Shown here in pieces: positions 9,957-23,103 of a stretch of DNA of 64,000 bases. The translations under genes were made by a program, and so were the position numbers. Under the pieces are notes generated by a model, which saw nothing but the letters and a program-made list of their open reading frames with translations, had not been told where the DNA came from and ran no database searches. The number at the start of each line of letters is the position of its first letter. The first letter of the stretch is position 1. Origin of the DNA: Rotaria sordida (taxonomy: Eukaryota; Rotifera; Eurotatoria; Philodinida; Philodinidae). The stretch is from the NCBI GenBank assembly GCA_905250125.1, contig CAJNOL010000852.1, positions 1-64,000 of the forward strand, given 5' to 3'.

Positions 9957-11684
9957 TTAGACGATTGGCGCTGCTTGTGGGATAAGTTTAAACGAGGCAG
10001 TACGTTGTTTGTGATAGATAATATAACTTATCATAGCAATAATTAATGAAAGAAAAAGACATGATCCTATTATAGCAAATGGTATCCATGATAGAGCTAA
10101 GTATTTACTTGATTGATGTTTTTTAGGATCCGAATTAATATGTTGCATCACTGGTGTTGAATATTGATTATCCGATTCGTCTGGATCAAATACTAATAAC
10201 CTTGTTGTTGACATGATATCTGTAGTTTTCGTAATTACATCTTCATCATCATAAATATTCACGTCAACAGGATTTATTATTGTACTAGTTTTTATTTGTT
10301 CTCCTTCTTGTTGTTGTTGTTGTTGTTGTTGAAATATATTTTCTTCGTTATAATATGGTGAATCATTATCATTTAAATCAATTGATGGTGGTATAAATGG
10401 TCTTATATTTGGTAATGATTGTGCTGGTGTTATAACCGATGGTGTATGTTGTTTTTGTTGTTCATCAATATCTTCTTTTTGTTTACGTGTAAAATATTCT
10501 GATACAATTGAACATGATGAAAATAAACAACGATCATTATTTGCTGATTGACATTTTGTTAATTGTGAACCATCATCAACCATATTATTAAGAAAAACTA
10601 AAATACAATCACAATATGGATTTTCATGTGGTAAATAAACAGTTAAACCCATCATACGTCGACGATTAATATAATCAGCTAATGAACAACTTGTATTTGC
10701 TTGTAAAGTTGAAAATTGTACATAACGTACATCTAATTGTCTTAATGATTTAAGTGAATTTAAACTTTCTGTATCTAAAATTTTTGTATATGTACCAAGT
10801 ATTAATGTTTCAATATGTTTAACATGTTTTAATGCACCATCAGCAATACGTTCAGCATCGAATGATATTGTTTTTAATGTTGGAATATTTTCTAAACCAT
10901 TTAAAATTTTTGGTGTTATTGAAACATCTGGTTGAATTATATTTAAACCTGTTAATTGATTATAATTTTTGAATGATAATGCATCTAATGTACGCATTTT
11001 ATGTGCTTCAATTGTATAAGATTTAACTGGAAATGGTGGAAATTCTTCACTATTAATTGTATCAATCATACGAGTAATTTTTAATGATTGAATATTACCA
11101 GTATATTGTTTTAATAATGTTGAATCATGTGTTACAATTGCACCTTCAATATTTAAATTTGTTATATTTGTATTATTAAATATTGATTCAAATGGTGATG
11201 TTAATGAATCAGCAAATATAGAAAGTTCATTAATATTTAAATTATCAAAACTATTTTGATCAAATATAATTGATTTAGCTTTAACTGGATGTAATTCAAC
11301 AATTAAACGTTTTTGTGGTGATATAATTCCATTATATAATTGAGAAAATGATGATGATTTAGCATGAAATGATCGAAAATTTTGAAAACGTAATGTAATT
11401 GTTAAAGGATTTTGTCCTATATTTGGAAGAAGTTCATTTAAAATTATAAAATAATTTTTATCAAGTTCCATATTTTCATCAGAATCAAATTTTATATCAA
11501 TTGAATGAAATTTTTTTATTAATGATGCTGATGATGATGATATTAATGTTAATGGTGCAATTTTTGACATTGTACAACGTATATCAATAGATTCATAACA
11601 GGTACATGACATATCAACAAATACATCACATGATTTTGTTAATGATAATGATATTAGAAAGAAATAGATATAAAACATTGCCAT
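9957..11684 (-). CDS. leucine-rich-repeat single-pass membrane protein, 575 aa
   Basis: Single-exon gene. The N-terminus (residues 1-18, MAMFYIYFFLISLSLTKS) is a signal peptide; a Cys cluster (C-T-C-Y ... C) follows at 19-37 like an LRR N-cap. Residues about 60-350 carry degenerate leucine-rich repeats (for example NINELSIFADSL, NITNLNIEGA, KSLRQLDVRYVQ). Residues about 370-415 hold a Cys-rich LRR C-cap (NPYCDCILVFLNN ... C ... C ... C). A low-complexity stalk with about eight glutamines follows near 450-460, then a membrane segment at about 532-555 and a short basic cytoplasmic tail. It is therefore a type I cell-surface protein, likely for binding or adhesion. The ligand and ortholog are unknown; LRR proteins of this build are numerous in animals. 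No intracellular TIR or kinase domain is present. Confidence 0.85.
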   Translation of the reverse strand: MAMFYIYFFLISLSLTKSCDVFVDMSCTCYESIDIRCTMSKIAPLTLISSSSASLIKKFHSIDIKFDSDENMELDKNYFIILNELLPNIGQNPLTITLRFQNFRSFHAKSSSFSQLYNGIISPQKRLIVELHPVKAKSIIFDQNSFDNLNINELSIFADSLTSPFESIFNNTNITNLNIEGAIVTHDSTLLKQYTGNIQSLKITRMIDTINSEEFPPFPVKSYTIEAHKMRTLDALSFKNYNQLTGLNIIQPDVSITPKILNGLENIPTLKTISFDAERIADGALKHVKHIETLILGTYTKILDTESLNSLKSLRQLDVRYVQFSTLQANTSCSLADYINRRRMMGLTVYLPHENPYCDCILVFLNNMVDDGSQLTKCQSANNDRCLFSSCSIVSEYFTRKQKEDIDEQQKQHTPSVITPAQSLPNIRPFIPPSIDLNDNDSPYYNEENIFQQQQQQQQEGEQIKTSTIINPVDVNIYDDEDVITKTTDIMSTTRLLVFDPDESDNQYSTPVMQHINSDPKKHQSSKYLALSWIPFAIIGSCLFLSLIIAMISYIIYHKQRTASFKLIPQAAPIV

Positions 11685-14600
11685 TAATAATCTAAAAAAT
11701 GAATAAAGAAAAATATTTTCTTTGTGTCCTTATTGACCTTCATATAAGAGATCAATTTTTTTTTTTCTTCTTCTCGAGTTCGTCTTATATTATTATATCA
11801 TCAAAAGCATCTTCTTCTTAAGAAAGCATTGAACAGATAATTAATATTAATAAAAAAGAAAAAAAAAACGAGAAAGCGGAGATGCGACAGATTGATTGAG
11901 TATCCTTGATATAATAAAAAAACACACACTGTTTGATGAACCATCAGATACTCACCAATATAAGGATCAATTTTTTTCTATATACAAATGTTGTGTCATC
12001 ATAAAATGTGCTGACTGTACCATTAAAAAAAAAAAGATTTATTTATTTTGTTTCTTTCTTTCGTTCGTTCGTTCTTTTATTTTTTTTGTCATGTTTTTTT
12101 TCTCTAAGCATCTCAATTTCATCCTATTGTTTTATTCTTTTATACTTTCATTTCGAATTATCAATATAGAATAAATGTTTGGTTTAAACGCGTATATCTG
12201 TAATCGAGTGAATGCCATGTGAGTTTCTGTTCCCACTATCATAAAAGAATAGGTCAAGGTGAGTATAACTCACTTTAAGATACTAAATATTTATGCATAT
12301 GGTTTATTTTAGACTACTGATAATATTTTATATCTATAAAAAGAAAAGAAAAACCTATTCAAAAATGTGTGAAAAAAAGGAGAAAATAATATGTTTCGAC
12401 TATCTATCATTTTTTATTACTAATATCCATTCAATGTTATTCTTCCATTCTTTTTCTTTCTCCCTTCTTCGTTTCTGTTCTTAATCACATACTACGGATA
12501 TCCTTATTGTAAAGTAAAACATCTGATTAATATGAATAATGATGATGAATCTCCAATCAACATAAGAATCATGCTAATAATAATAATAATGCAAATATTA
12601 ATAACAAAAAAAACAAAAAAAAACAAAATAAGTTAACTAGTGATTTTTAAACATGCTTGAAATATGTAAAATGAAAATGACTTCTATTATATGTAGTGAT
12701 ATTTTACCATTTATGTGCATCATTTCATGGGTTTGTTTTTAATTTCATGATTTTCCCCTTAATGTGTGAGACGATAAGAAAAAAGAATACTCATGATGAT
12801 GCAATACTCATTCTATACAGCTGCTCTTAACTCAATTCAGCTTTTTTTCTTTTACTCATATGTGTGAATTCGAAAAAAAAAAAAAGAATTACTCATTGTA
12901 CAAAAGCGTATATGAATATATAGACAAACTAAGCATTATGAAACAAAGAAAAAAGAAAAGATAAGAACGGGGGAAAAAAAAACGTTGGACCAGGCAAAGA
13001 CTTTTTTCTAGCAAATCGACGGAAATTGACAATTACTCAGAACGTGTCATATTGATCTTCTTTGCCTATATCATCTATATGGATGCTGAAATAAGAAATA
13101 GAAATGTGATCAAAAATGAGATGATCTTGTGGGAAAAGAATTTATCTAGTTTCCAGATGTATATGTCAAGGCAGATCCAACAGTTTCTTGTCAATCACAT
13201 ATATTTAACCTTCATTATTCACGTATCCTACCTGATTATTGACTGATGATAACTTGTTTGTCCCTGTATGACTCAAAGTTAAAATGATCAAGATGAATAA
13301 TTGTAATAGTATCTAAGCTTTCGATAACTACTTACATATTTGTAAATAAGCAAAAACGCCTTTATATATATATCCTCTTCTTACTCATAGTATCGTTCTC
13401 GCCAACTACGCTGTTATTTTTCCGATGATTCTTGTCGAAGATACAGTACAAAATAGAATAGACAACAACCTCCTTGCATCTTCGGTTTGCCCATGAGCAA
13501 CAATTGTGTAGGCGCTTGTAGAAAGAAAAAAAAAAACGAGAAGGAGAGAAACGAAGGACGATGACGAACGAGAACTCCATCGCTCTATATATGTCAATGT
13601 GCATGTACGTCTGAACCAGCACAAAGTTTCTGTGCCAAAAGCAATGCTGTTGATGGTAACCTTCGTCTTTCTCCGTTTGTAGAATCAGGACAAAAAAAAA
13701 AGCTCACAAAGCATGCAACAATCATGACATAGCGACGCCGCGACGATTGTTGCTAGAAAAAGGACGAAGTGAGAGAGAGAAAAAAAAATGTGAGCAAGTA
13801 ATGTGTATGTTGCTCTCAAGGTTTAACGTTTAAGCGGATGTCTATCAGGAAGCTAATACTCCAAGGTTTTATCCACTTTATCACTATCATCACCATTATT
13901 ATTATTCATTTCACCTGTATTACTTTCTTATTATTAATAGATCGAGACAAGATATAAAGAAATTCACTTTTTTTTTCCTCATTATTCTCTGTTCTTTACT
14001 AATCAATCATATAGGTAATATTAGAATGAACGAAAGAAGGTATGTTCATATTGATTTATATACGAATTGTTGTTACTATCACTTACAATGAAAGGTTGTA
14101 TTCATTCTAAAACAAATCAATTTTACACTAAATTGATGAATTCATTGACAAAATGACAATGTAAATAGAGGACATAGTTATAGTAATCAAAAAAAAAAAA
14201 AGAAAAAGACAAAATTGATGAGTATAAGTAAAAAAATGTCTAAGTATATTTTGATGAATGATGATTTAACAGACAAGTACGAAAAAACAAAATATGAAAA
14301 GAATATTTGATACTAGTAATATGCATAGACCAATTTTGACAAGCTTATCTTATAATAACATCAAAACTATGGAAAGAAAAAAAAATATATATATGCATTC
14401 ATACAAAAGATATGTACGTATCGATCCCATTTACCAAAAAAAAAAAAAAAAAGATCAATATACACATACCATAGTATTGACAAAATATTATAGTATGTGG
14501 TTTCTTCTAAAAGAAACAATCAACAATGATATATGATATTATATTTTTGACCTTCTTTTTTTTTTTTTCTCTTACCATTTATAATACAAAAACAAAAGCA

Positions 14601-17600
14601 AGAAAAAAGAAATTGTTTTCTTATTGTAAATTAATAATAAATCCTTGTCATTTCATGTTTAACTTCACAAATCACTAGAGAAAACTTTGTATTGTATGAA
14701 CAATAATAAATATAATATGCTTTAATGTCATAATGGTATGACGAACTATAAACATAACAAAAAAAACGCAACATCAACAATTCATATATATATATTATTC
14801 CTCATTCCTATCCCTATTACTACTATCATTCTTCATCCTATATTACTAAAATGCATGTTAAAGTATGCTGACTCTCTAGTGAAATAATGCATGTATACCA
14901 TTTATATGCACATATATAAATATATTGATTCTGTTATTGAACAGAATCATTTCAGAAGTGTGATGTAAATAAAATGAAAAGAGAAAATATTATTCAATGC
15001 ATTTTATGACTTTAGACAGTCTACTAACATCTATAATACTTAATATACATTATATGTCAACAAGAACTATTGAACATCAATAGACACTTCAATGATTACG
15101 GTTCAGTTATCAAATTTTTTCCACATATCAGTGTTTTATTCTCTTTCTCTCTCTCTCTCTGACTTGCAAAACATGTATCTGTCTAATAACGTAATCTACT
15201 TAATTGATTCTTCTTTTTTTTTTTTTTTTTGTGGGTTCATATTTGCGTTTACTAGTAGAAATGTATGAAGAGGATAGATAATGTACGTTGATAGATAGTC
15301 AGCAAAGAACAAACGAGAACATGTCTCGAGGATTAGACTATCACATGCTAGTTTTGTTATTTGACTAAAGATAGAAAGACGATGACTACTCTCTCATCAA
15401 AATGCAATTAGATCGATCTGTCTACTTATCTATTGAATATTGAAATATCATTGTGCCACATAAAAAAAACGTTAAGAAAGAATATCTCAATAATATTTAC
15501 GAATGGAGAACAGAAAGAAAATTAATTATTTTTTTATCTTACATAATTTGTTAATTTTCATAACGAGATTCATAAATATATAACCTAATGTTATACACAA
15601 AATGTACAATTGACATTGACACATTTAAGCAAAAGGATTATCATTGACAAAAAAGAATTGATATAAACAAATGTTCATGTCTTTCTATTTTATCAACTGA
15701 GCATTTTGACCTTCTCATTCATCTGAACGATTGCAATATAAACAAAACACATACCATTCATTCTCATCTATTGATCTAATTAAAAGAATTTCTTCTTTTT
15801 TTTTTTTTTTTTTCTACATTTATGCCTCATTTAATCAATCTCATAATATAGTTCAGGTTCAAATCTCATCACGGTATTTGTCAATAATAGCCATTCCTAT
15901 TTTCTACTATTTGTCTTCAGCATGATAAACGCATCATTCTAGATATAGTTATCATGCTATATTCATATATATATATATATGTATATGTGTTAGATCATTC
16001 ATCGTAGATAGTGAAGATCGATGACAGGCAATGCTTGCATCATAAACGTATTTTTGTGAAAAAGATTTTTTTTTTTTTTTTTGAACAATATCTTTTATTT
16101 TGTATTAGTTTCTGTTTCTCTTGCTCTCTCTTTCTCATTTGTTCATACATGACATAGGATACCAAAGTAAAGAAAAGTAATGATATGCACACGTTTTCAT
16201 TCAATCGATCGCTTTAGTTAAGATATGTGATGATAAAAGAGTAAGGTAACAATTATTTGTATGAACATAGACAGTATATGATCACAGACATTTGATATGA
16301 TCGAAAGGATTGATGAATTAGTTGAATGAGATATGAGAAATAGTTCATAATAAAAAAAAACGAAAAACAAAAGAAGGATATTTTGTAAAGTTTACAAATT
16401 GGTGAAATTTTTCTTTTTTTTTTTGACTAATTTATTAGATTAAAATTTTTTTATTCTATAGTCGATAAAACTTTAAAATTTATTATTTTAGTGATTATAA
16501 AGAAAAAGATTTCTCTTTTTTTTGTTTTTGTTTAGTGAATACATCACAAAGTAAATAATTTTGTAATTATTTCATGTTTAATACTTATTGACTCGAGCTA
16601 AACCAATTTGTTTTATATATATATATCTGCTAATATATTGATTGATGGCTATCTAAAAGGAAATATTATTGATCATATGAAGACAACCAATGTATATAGT
16701 TGCTTCTTTATATAGTGCTAATTTTCTTTATCTTGCTTATTTTCTATAAAAGGTTATCTAAGAAAATGATATTATTATTGTTATTTTTTTTTAACGAAAA
16801 ATATTCTACGAATAATTTTTATTATTAGTTAAACGAATAAAAAAATATTTTTAAATAAAAAAAATCTTAACATTTAGTCGAATAATATATTTCATCGGTA
16901 TACAGAGTGTCATGACGAAGCATTATTTAATAACAAGAAAACTGAAGAGAGAATCCTGAATTGACATCTCATTTTTTTTTGTGACTAAAAAAAGTCTACA
17001 ATGATAAAAGCCTATTTTTATAGAGTTATGATATGTTACATCAAGAATTGCAATGGCTTATGTGTTGAAATCAGAAAAAACAAGCAGGACAATCTTGTGA
17101 AAAAAAAAATCAAGAGATTGTAAAACCTATTATTATCTTTGTACAAGACAAACTCTACATACAAGTGAATAGACAAATGATGAATTCATCACATTTGCTC
17201 TTCTATCAGATACTCACGCTATATTTATTTACCTTTTTTATTTTTCGTCGATATCTCTCGATGTTTGCATCGGTATGAATCAAATTTTTTAAAATTATGA
17301 TACAATTCTGTTGAAATTGATCTATTCTGTTCAACAAATATTGTTTTTTTTTATTTCTAAAATTCAATGACAACTTTAGTAAACTGTTGAGTACAACTTT
17401 CAACATTGTCATATACCCAAGGGGGAAATAGCGAAACTTGAGTAGTTTAAAGTACGAGTGAATTACAAGTGAAGTATCATACTTCACTGTACTTCGCTCT
17501 TACTTCGGAGTGCTGAACTCTCGCTTTTTTCTTCTCGTTGCATATACCTCTTTGAATATTATATATGCATAAATCTTTTCAAGAAGCTCTTTTCATGATT

Positions 17601-19039
17601 ACAGCTTAGTTCATAGTAATTGGCTTTATTAATGATAACATGCTGTAAATTATGAATTACGAATTGTATATTAAGATAGAACTTAAAACTTGATATGTCA
17701 ATATAAAACAAGCTATTTTGAAACTTCAATGAGTTGAAAATGATGAAAACTACTTAAAATTAATTATAGAACAAAATAATAAATAGTTGAAACAAATTTA
17801 ATATGAACTTGATAGAAAATATTCTACAACTATTTTAATTAAAACCTTAAAAATAGATTAAATATAATGCAGAACACATCATAATCGTATAGACATAATC
17901 CTATTACAACAGATTATGAAATATCAGGATTTTCTATCGAAAACAGAAAAATTAAGATATTTCTAAAAAGTCTGGAAAGTAGTATCGCTGCAAGGTCAGT
18001 TATTTCTAAGAACATTGAATGACATCTGAAACTTTGAATAGATATTATTACAATAAAAATCAAATGTTTAACATTTAAAAGCACTCATCGTCTCAAATTT
18101 ATATCCGATAAAAGATTACATTTATTTATTAGTAAAATATATTCTTTAAAAAAGAAATTTACGCATATTTTAGCAGTAAACCTTTTAAAAAAAAAGAAAT
18201 ATAAACTTCATTTCAGAATTGTTTCATTTATTTTCACGATATTGTTTTTAAAAAAAAAGTATCTTGTTTTGAACAATATTAACGATGAACAGATAAAGTC
18301 ATTAATTATATTCTCATCAAGAATTATATTTATTAATTTCTATTGATTAGTCAAAAATACTGTATATTTCTTATTGATTAATTATATAATTTAAATGATT
18401 AGGTTTGCAAAGAGAGAAAAAAATTATATATTGACTATTTTCATTGTCATACTTCATATAAATTTATGAATGTAAAGTACTAGAAAATCTGATATTTATT
18501 TTCTTTTTATCTATGAAAAAAAAAATGTCTGTTAACTTTGAATAATAATTATTATGCGTTAATTTTTTGCTTTGGCTTTTATGATAATTAGAACTATGTA
18601 TGTTAATAATGGTAAGGATCTTGTGATAATCATCAGTTCTAATATAATAATACAAATATTTGATTTAATAAAATTGAATATTATAAATATATTTATTTTG
18701 AATATTTTATTAAATCTTAAAATAATATAAGACATGCTTTGTTATCATCATAAGATTATTCTTTGTGTAGAATTTGATAAAAGTGATTATGCAAATTTTT
18801 TTTTTTTCATTTCTTTCGATTTGAGATTAAGTTTATCATGTTAATAAAATCATTTCAATACAAATTGTGAAATCTAACTAATTGATAAGTAACTTATAGA
18901 GATAATACTGTAAAATAAAATATTCATCAGAGATTCATTGATATTGAATTTAGTTATTTGATATTTTTTTTTTTTTGTATGGTTATAAAAGAGAATTTAG
19001 ATACTCTCATATGATAATTATGATTAAACTTGCAATATA
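11685..19039. other. 7.3-kb non-coding stretch
   Basis: No protein-like reading frame; the longest open frames are low-complexity. The stretch is full of homopolymer A/T runs (for example near 15207-15230, 15797-15812 and 16066-16082), TA runs (near 14390, 15967 and 16617) and pyrimidine tracts (15142-15162). A GC-richer patch at about 13400-13860 with many GA and CGA words could be a promoter or an untranslated exon. No tRNA or rRNA seen. Confidence 0.45.
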
Positions 19040-19850
19040 CAGAGTGGGTCATAAACAGCACTGCAATAAAAATTTCAAATCTCTTTCCTTTGATTCAATT
19101 GAATTATCTGGCTTGTTGGTTAATGGTAGAAACTTATTTAAAGGTTTTTTTCATACCACTATCAAGTTATATTTTTGGCCTTACTAAAGGAATTTTACCT
19201 ATTGTTAAGTAAGAAAAATACATATGAAGTGTGTCATAGATAATTTTCAGTTGTCATCTAAAGAACTTATAAGAAATAAAAAACGAACTTTATGAATGAT
19301 ACTATATATTGATGTATACAGAACAGATTTTCAAAACTAATTAGTCAGTTTAAATGCTGAAACTGATGTCCCATAAGTAAAAAGCATAATTACAGTCATT
19401 TTGAACGCTAAAATACCAACTTCCTTGCAAAAACCAGTATTTCATGTAACTGATGTCTGTTACACTAACTAGTTTTGAAAATTTCTTGTCAGTGCATCAT
19501 TTTAATGTTATCCATAAATAGGGATACGCAGTTTCAGTGAAAATACTGACACATTAACTACACTAGAACAGTATTTGCTGAAGTATTGACATATCCATAC
19601 AGTATGGTCAGAGTATGGACATGTCAGATAAATCAGTGAAAAGTTTACTAAAACTACACATCCCTATTCATAAAGTTCGTTTTGAATTTTCTTAGATAAC
19701 AACTGAAAATTATCTATGAAGTGCTGCATATATGTTTTTCTTATTTGATAACAGGTAAAGTTACTTCCATGATATCAACAATAATATTTGATAGTAGTAA
19801 TCAGTCCATGTGATTGAACCGATACGGAGATAGATCTTATTCTATTGATT
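19040..19850. mobile_element. foldback element, family A, copy 2 (with nested insertion)
   Basis: Same family as the element at 2281-3025. The left arm, about 19040-19340, contains GGTTAATGGTAGAAA and ATAATTTTCAGTTGTCATCT; the right arm, about 19675-19850, contains the inverse (AACTGAAAATTATCTATGAA) and ends with a TGTGATTGAACC-type word inverse to the left end. The middle is longer than in copy 1, partly because of a separate inserted element at 19519-19668. No coding potential. The arms are more diverged than in copy 1, so this copy is probably older. Confidence 0.65.
19519..19668. mobile_element. small inverted-repeat element nested in foldback family A
   Basis: It begins TAGGGATACGCAGTTTCAGT and ends with the inverse, AAAACTACACATCCCTA with few changes. 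It is flanked by CATAAA on both sides (19513-19518 and 19669-19674), a probable 6-base target-site duplication. The interior (about 115 bases) has further short inverted words (GACATATCCATAC / GTATGGACATGTC). It lies in the right-hand part of the family A copy, just where copy 1 has the uninterrupted ATTCATAAAG. Confidence 0.6.
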
Positions 19851-20842
19851 AATTCTATATCATCAAATCTTCTATCAAGAAAAGAATTAAATAGAATGTG
19901 TAGCATTGACAAGAAGCCAAACTTTCAATGATAAGAAAAAAAAAAAGAAAGGTTTCATTCTATAAATTATCATATATGTCTGGTGGTCTGTTATCACGAA
20001 CATCAGATATTTACAAATCAGGATTGTACGTTCTATCACAGTCCTGCTGTCGATTGCTGCGGTTATTAAGCTTCTCCAGACGGCAACCATTAACACAAAA
20101 TGATGTTGGATTTTTTTTTTAGCTATCAAGAACGAGATTAATATGTGTGTTTATATTTTATCTATATGTGTGTGATTTCTTACATCTGCATAAATATATG
20201 ACAAGTTTTTTTTTTCTGTTTGATTTAAACATAGAAATGAAAACTAGTCTATTTCATTTACTTGAAATAATCATTGCAATGAATGAGATATTAGATTTGA
20301 GTGTAGTTTATTTATTTTTAAAAAGATCATTTATCTAAAATTACATTACATAAAAAAAAACACTTGTTCACATTTGACACTATCTATATTTTTCTTTTTT
20401 CCCCCGCTTTCTCTCCCTCTTGCTTTTTTTTTTTGCATCTGAGATATTGTAACACTCTAGATACACACATGTAATATTGTCGCGCTTATCAGTTTGCAGT
20501 TGCTGCCGTTGCGTATCGTCTTGTAATCAAGACGACACATATATACATATATAGTACAGGTAAATAATAATAACATTACTATCGTTAAGTGTAACTATCA
20601 TCAGCATCAATTTTTTTTTTACCTGAATAACGATAACGATAATTACTTTTTGATGATGCTTCTCATAAAATGAAGGTCAAAACCTTGTTACGATTCTAGG
20701 GATTTTTCTTTTGAATATAACGATAATTTACTCGTCAAGACCATCAGACGTATTATATATAATCATTATTAATTCTAAGCAAGAAAAAGTAATATAATCT
20801 ACGAACTTGTATCGATTTAATAAAATGATGGTACTATAGTGT
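19851..20842. other. intergenic DNA upstream of the F-box gene
   Basis: Probable promoter and 5' untranslated region of the gene starting at 20843. It contains a GC-richer patch at 20480-20540 and a perfect 8-base-arm hairpin (TCGTCTTG-TAAT-CAAGACGA) at 20516-20535. The remainder is AT-rich and structureless. Confidence 0.4.
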
Positions 20843-21682
20843 ATGGATATAAACACTTCACAAGTAATCGATACAAGTGTTATTTCAGATATGGTTATAG
20901 AACAACAACAATTCGATTGGTCTATTGATTTAATAGATTCAATTTGGTTTCATATTAGTAATTATTTAACTATTAATGATATTCATCGTTTAAGTTGTAC
21001 ATGTTCACGTTTATATACACTTTTTACTAGTAATGATTTTTGGTCATATCTTATACGTAGACAATTTGGTTATATAATATGGAATCGTTCAATAAAAAAT
21101 TCATTATTATTAAATAATGATAATCAAATTACAAATTTAAAAAATCAATCATGTCGTTCAAAATTAATCTATTTTGAATTACTTAAACGTAAACGTATAT
21201 CATTTTCTGATTTTAATCTTTTTACTTTTGATACAAATCGAAATTATACAACAATTCCTGATTTATCTAGTCTTAATGGTTATGTACTTTATATAAAAGA
21301 TTCAATTGAAATTTGTTATTCACTTCATATTGAAACATTATTTGAAAATATTCTACCCGGAAAATATGATGTTATTTGGCGTATGAAACTTAATATACCT
21401 TATATGTTAGGTGAAACAGAATTTTTTGCTGTTGCCGAACAAGTAAATCCTGGTCAAGCAGCATATATGCGATGGACACAAGATGATTTTCTATCTATGT
21501 ATAGATGTTTTTATTGTGATATAACAAAAACTAATCTATGGTTTTATCAAACAATTGGAATTATAGAAATAAATGGAGATAAACCATGTAATGTTTTTAT
21601 ATCTATGACAAATCATGATTCAATACATGCAAAATATGGAGTATATTTAGATTATGTAGAATTAAAACTTTGTTTAGAATAG
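20843..21682 (+). CDS. F-box protein with PP2-like C-terminal domain, 279 aa
   Basis: Single-exon gene. Residues about 29-71 (DLIDSIWFHISNYLTINDIH followed by RLSCTCSRLYTLFTSNDFW) form a clear F-box: Leu/Ile-rich helix, LxxVCRxxY-like turn and the conserved Trp. F-box proteins bridge the target to Skp1 in SCF ubiquitin ligases. Residues about 140-279 look like an all-beta domain with YSLHIETL, YDVIWRMKL, ETEFFAVAEQ, LWFYQTIGIIEI and YGVYLDYVEL; this order and the closing GVxLDYVEL strand recall the phloem-protein-2 (PP2) lectin-like domain found with F-boxes in plants. The PP2 assignment is tentative; the F-box is solid. The start is the first ATG in frame; the coding sequence ends at a TAG. 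The target protein or glycan is unknown. Confidence 0.8.
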   Translation: MDINTSQVIDTSVISDMVIEQQQFDWSIDLIDSIWFHISNYLTINDIHRLSCTCSRLYTLFTSNDFWSYLIRRQFGYIIWNRSIKNSLLLNNDNQITNLKNQSCRSKLIYFELLKRKRISFSDFNLFTFDTNRNYTTIPDLSSLNGYVLYIKDSIEICYSLHIETLFENILPGKYDVIWRMKLNIPYMLGETEFFAVAEQVNPGQAAYMRWTQDDFLSMYRCFYCDITKTNLWFYQTIGIIEINGDKPCNVFISMTNHDSIHAKYGVYLDYVELKLCLE

Positions 21683-23103
21683 ACTAGAATGAAAAAAATC
21701 TTTTTCTTTTTTCCTTCGTTATTTATTATGTATATTTTGATTCTTTTTATGTATCAAAATGTGTCCTTTTTTTTTTCTCGGATATGACCTTGCGCTTGCT
21801 TGCTTGTTTATTTTTTTGTTATTGATTGCATAAAAAGAAAAAAAGAAAGATTTATTGAAGTAATTGAGTAAAAATATTAATTATTCTTGAAAGAAATTAA
21901 TTTATATTTCAAATAATCTATTACAATCTGGAAAATATTATAGAATTGTTGTAGTTATTTATAATTTTACATGATTTCTTTTAAGTATAGATGAAAATTA
22001 TTTAACCTTAAAAGGATAAAAACATGAATTTTACTTTTTATTTTATGTTATTATCTTCTATTTTGTCTAAATAAACTATAGATGAATGAGACTAGGTTGC
22101 TCGATACAATATCTACAAGGTACTATGTACAAACCTCAATACCACCGGCAATGAAATGATCCTGAACCAGTCATTAACTGCTATTTGTCTTGTATCACCC
22201 GTTCGATAGCATGCTGACTATGTTGTGATATACACTTGCTCTTGTGGTTAGTAAGTCATAGTTGTAGAAAAGATATTGAACTATTGAATCTACCACTGTA
22301 CTTCGCATCGCAAGGTAGCTGAAAGGCAGAGGTTATAATGAGTAATCCTATTATGGAATATTATTTTAACATTATATCATATACAATGATTTACTCGATA
22401 TCGTGTATATAATTTTTATTATTGGAATGATTACATTTCTTGTATTGTAAAACATATAGATATTATTTATTTATGTAGTTGTAATAATAGAATCTGTCTA
22501 TGAATAGATGTCTATCTCGAAAGAGTATGACATGGTCTGATTTACATACCAAGGTTATTTTTGAGATAATCATATTTCAAGCTATCTGAATTTCTTACTT
22601 CAACATGTAAAAATGCACATATTATATTTGGATACAAAATCTATATATACTTTTCTGCATTATCCAATATAAATATATAAGATTTCATTAATATCTGTAA
22701 AATCACATGTAATTATTCTAGTCGACTAAGGACTGTTTAGATTAGACACTGTCAGATTCCTACAATCGGATCCAAATGAAAGTCTCCTTTTATTTTTTTT
22801 CTTTTTAATATTATTCATGTTGACAAGTTTTTCAAATATATATAAAAAATAAAATCATATATATTTTATTTTAAGATCTTTTATTTTAATATGATTGAAT
22901 TTTTACTTAAACAAAATAACTGTGTGCTATTTCAATTAGAAAAAAAAATGACTCTTGATTTTTTTTCTTAAATCATGTTGAAGAACGTATTAAATAATAA
23001 TAATAATAAAGAAAGCAATAGACAACATAAATCTTTCAACTGGTCTTTTTTCTATATGTACAAAACTTAGGTGACAAAAAAACAAAAAACGAAAATGATA
23101 TAA
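21683..23103. other. intergenic DNA between convergent F-box and SPT6 genes
   Basis: Two convergent 3' ends face each other across 1.4 kb. The part at 22080-22350 is less AT-rich than its surroundings and may be an old repeat remnant, but I could not match it to anything else in the window. Confidence 0.4.

Noticed and set aside
17206..17487. 93-codon minus-strand frame in the long non-coding region
   Set aside because: Leu/Lys/Asn-rich AT-biased composition, no recognisable motif and no splice partner.
22080..22350. Possible tRNA or repeat in the less AT-rich patch
   Set aside because: No cloverleaf with B-box GGTTCGANNCC could be placed and no inverse partner was found.
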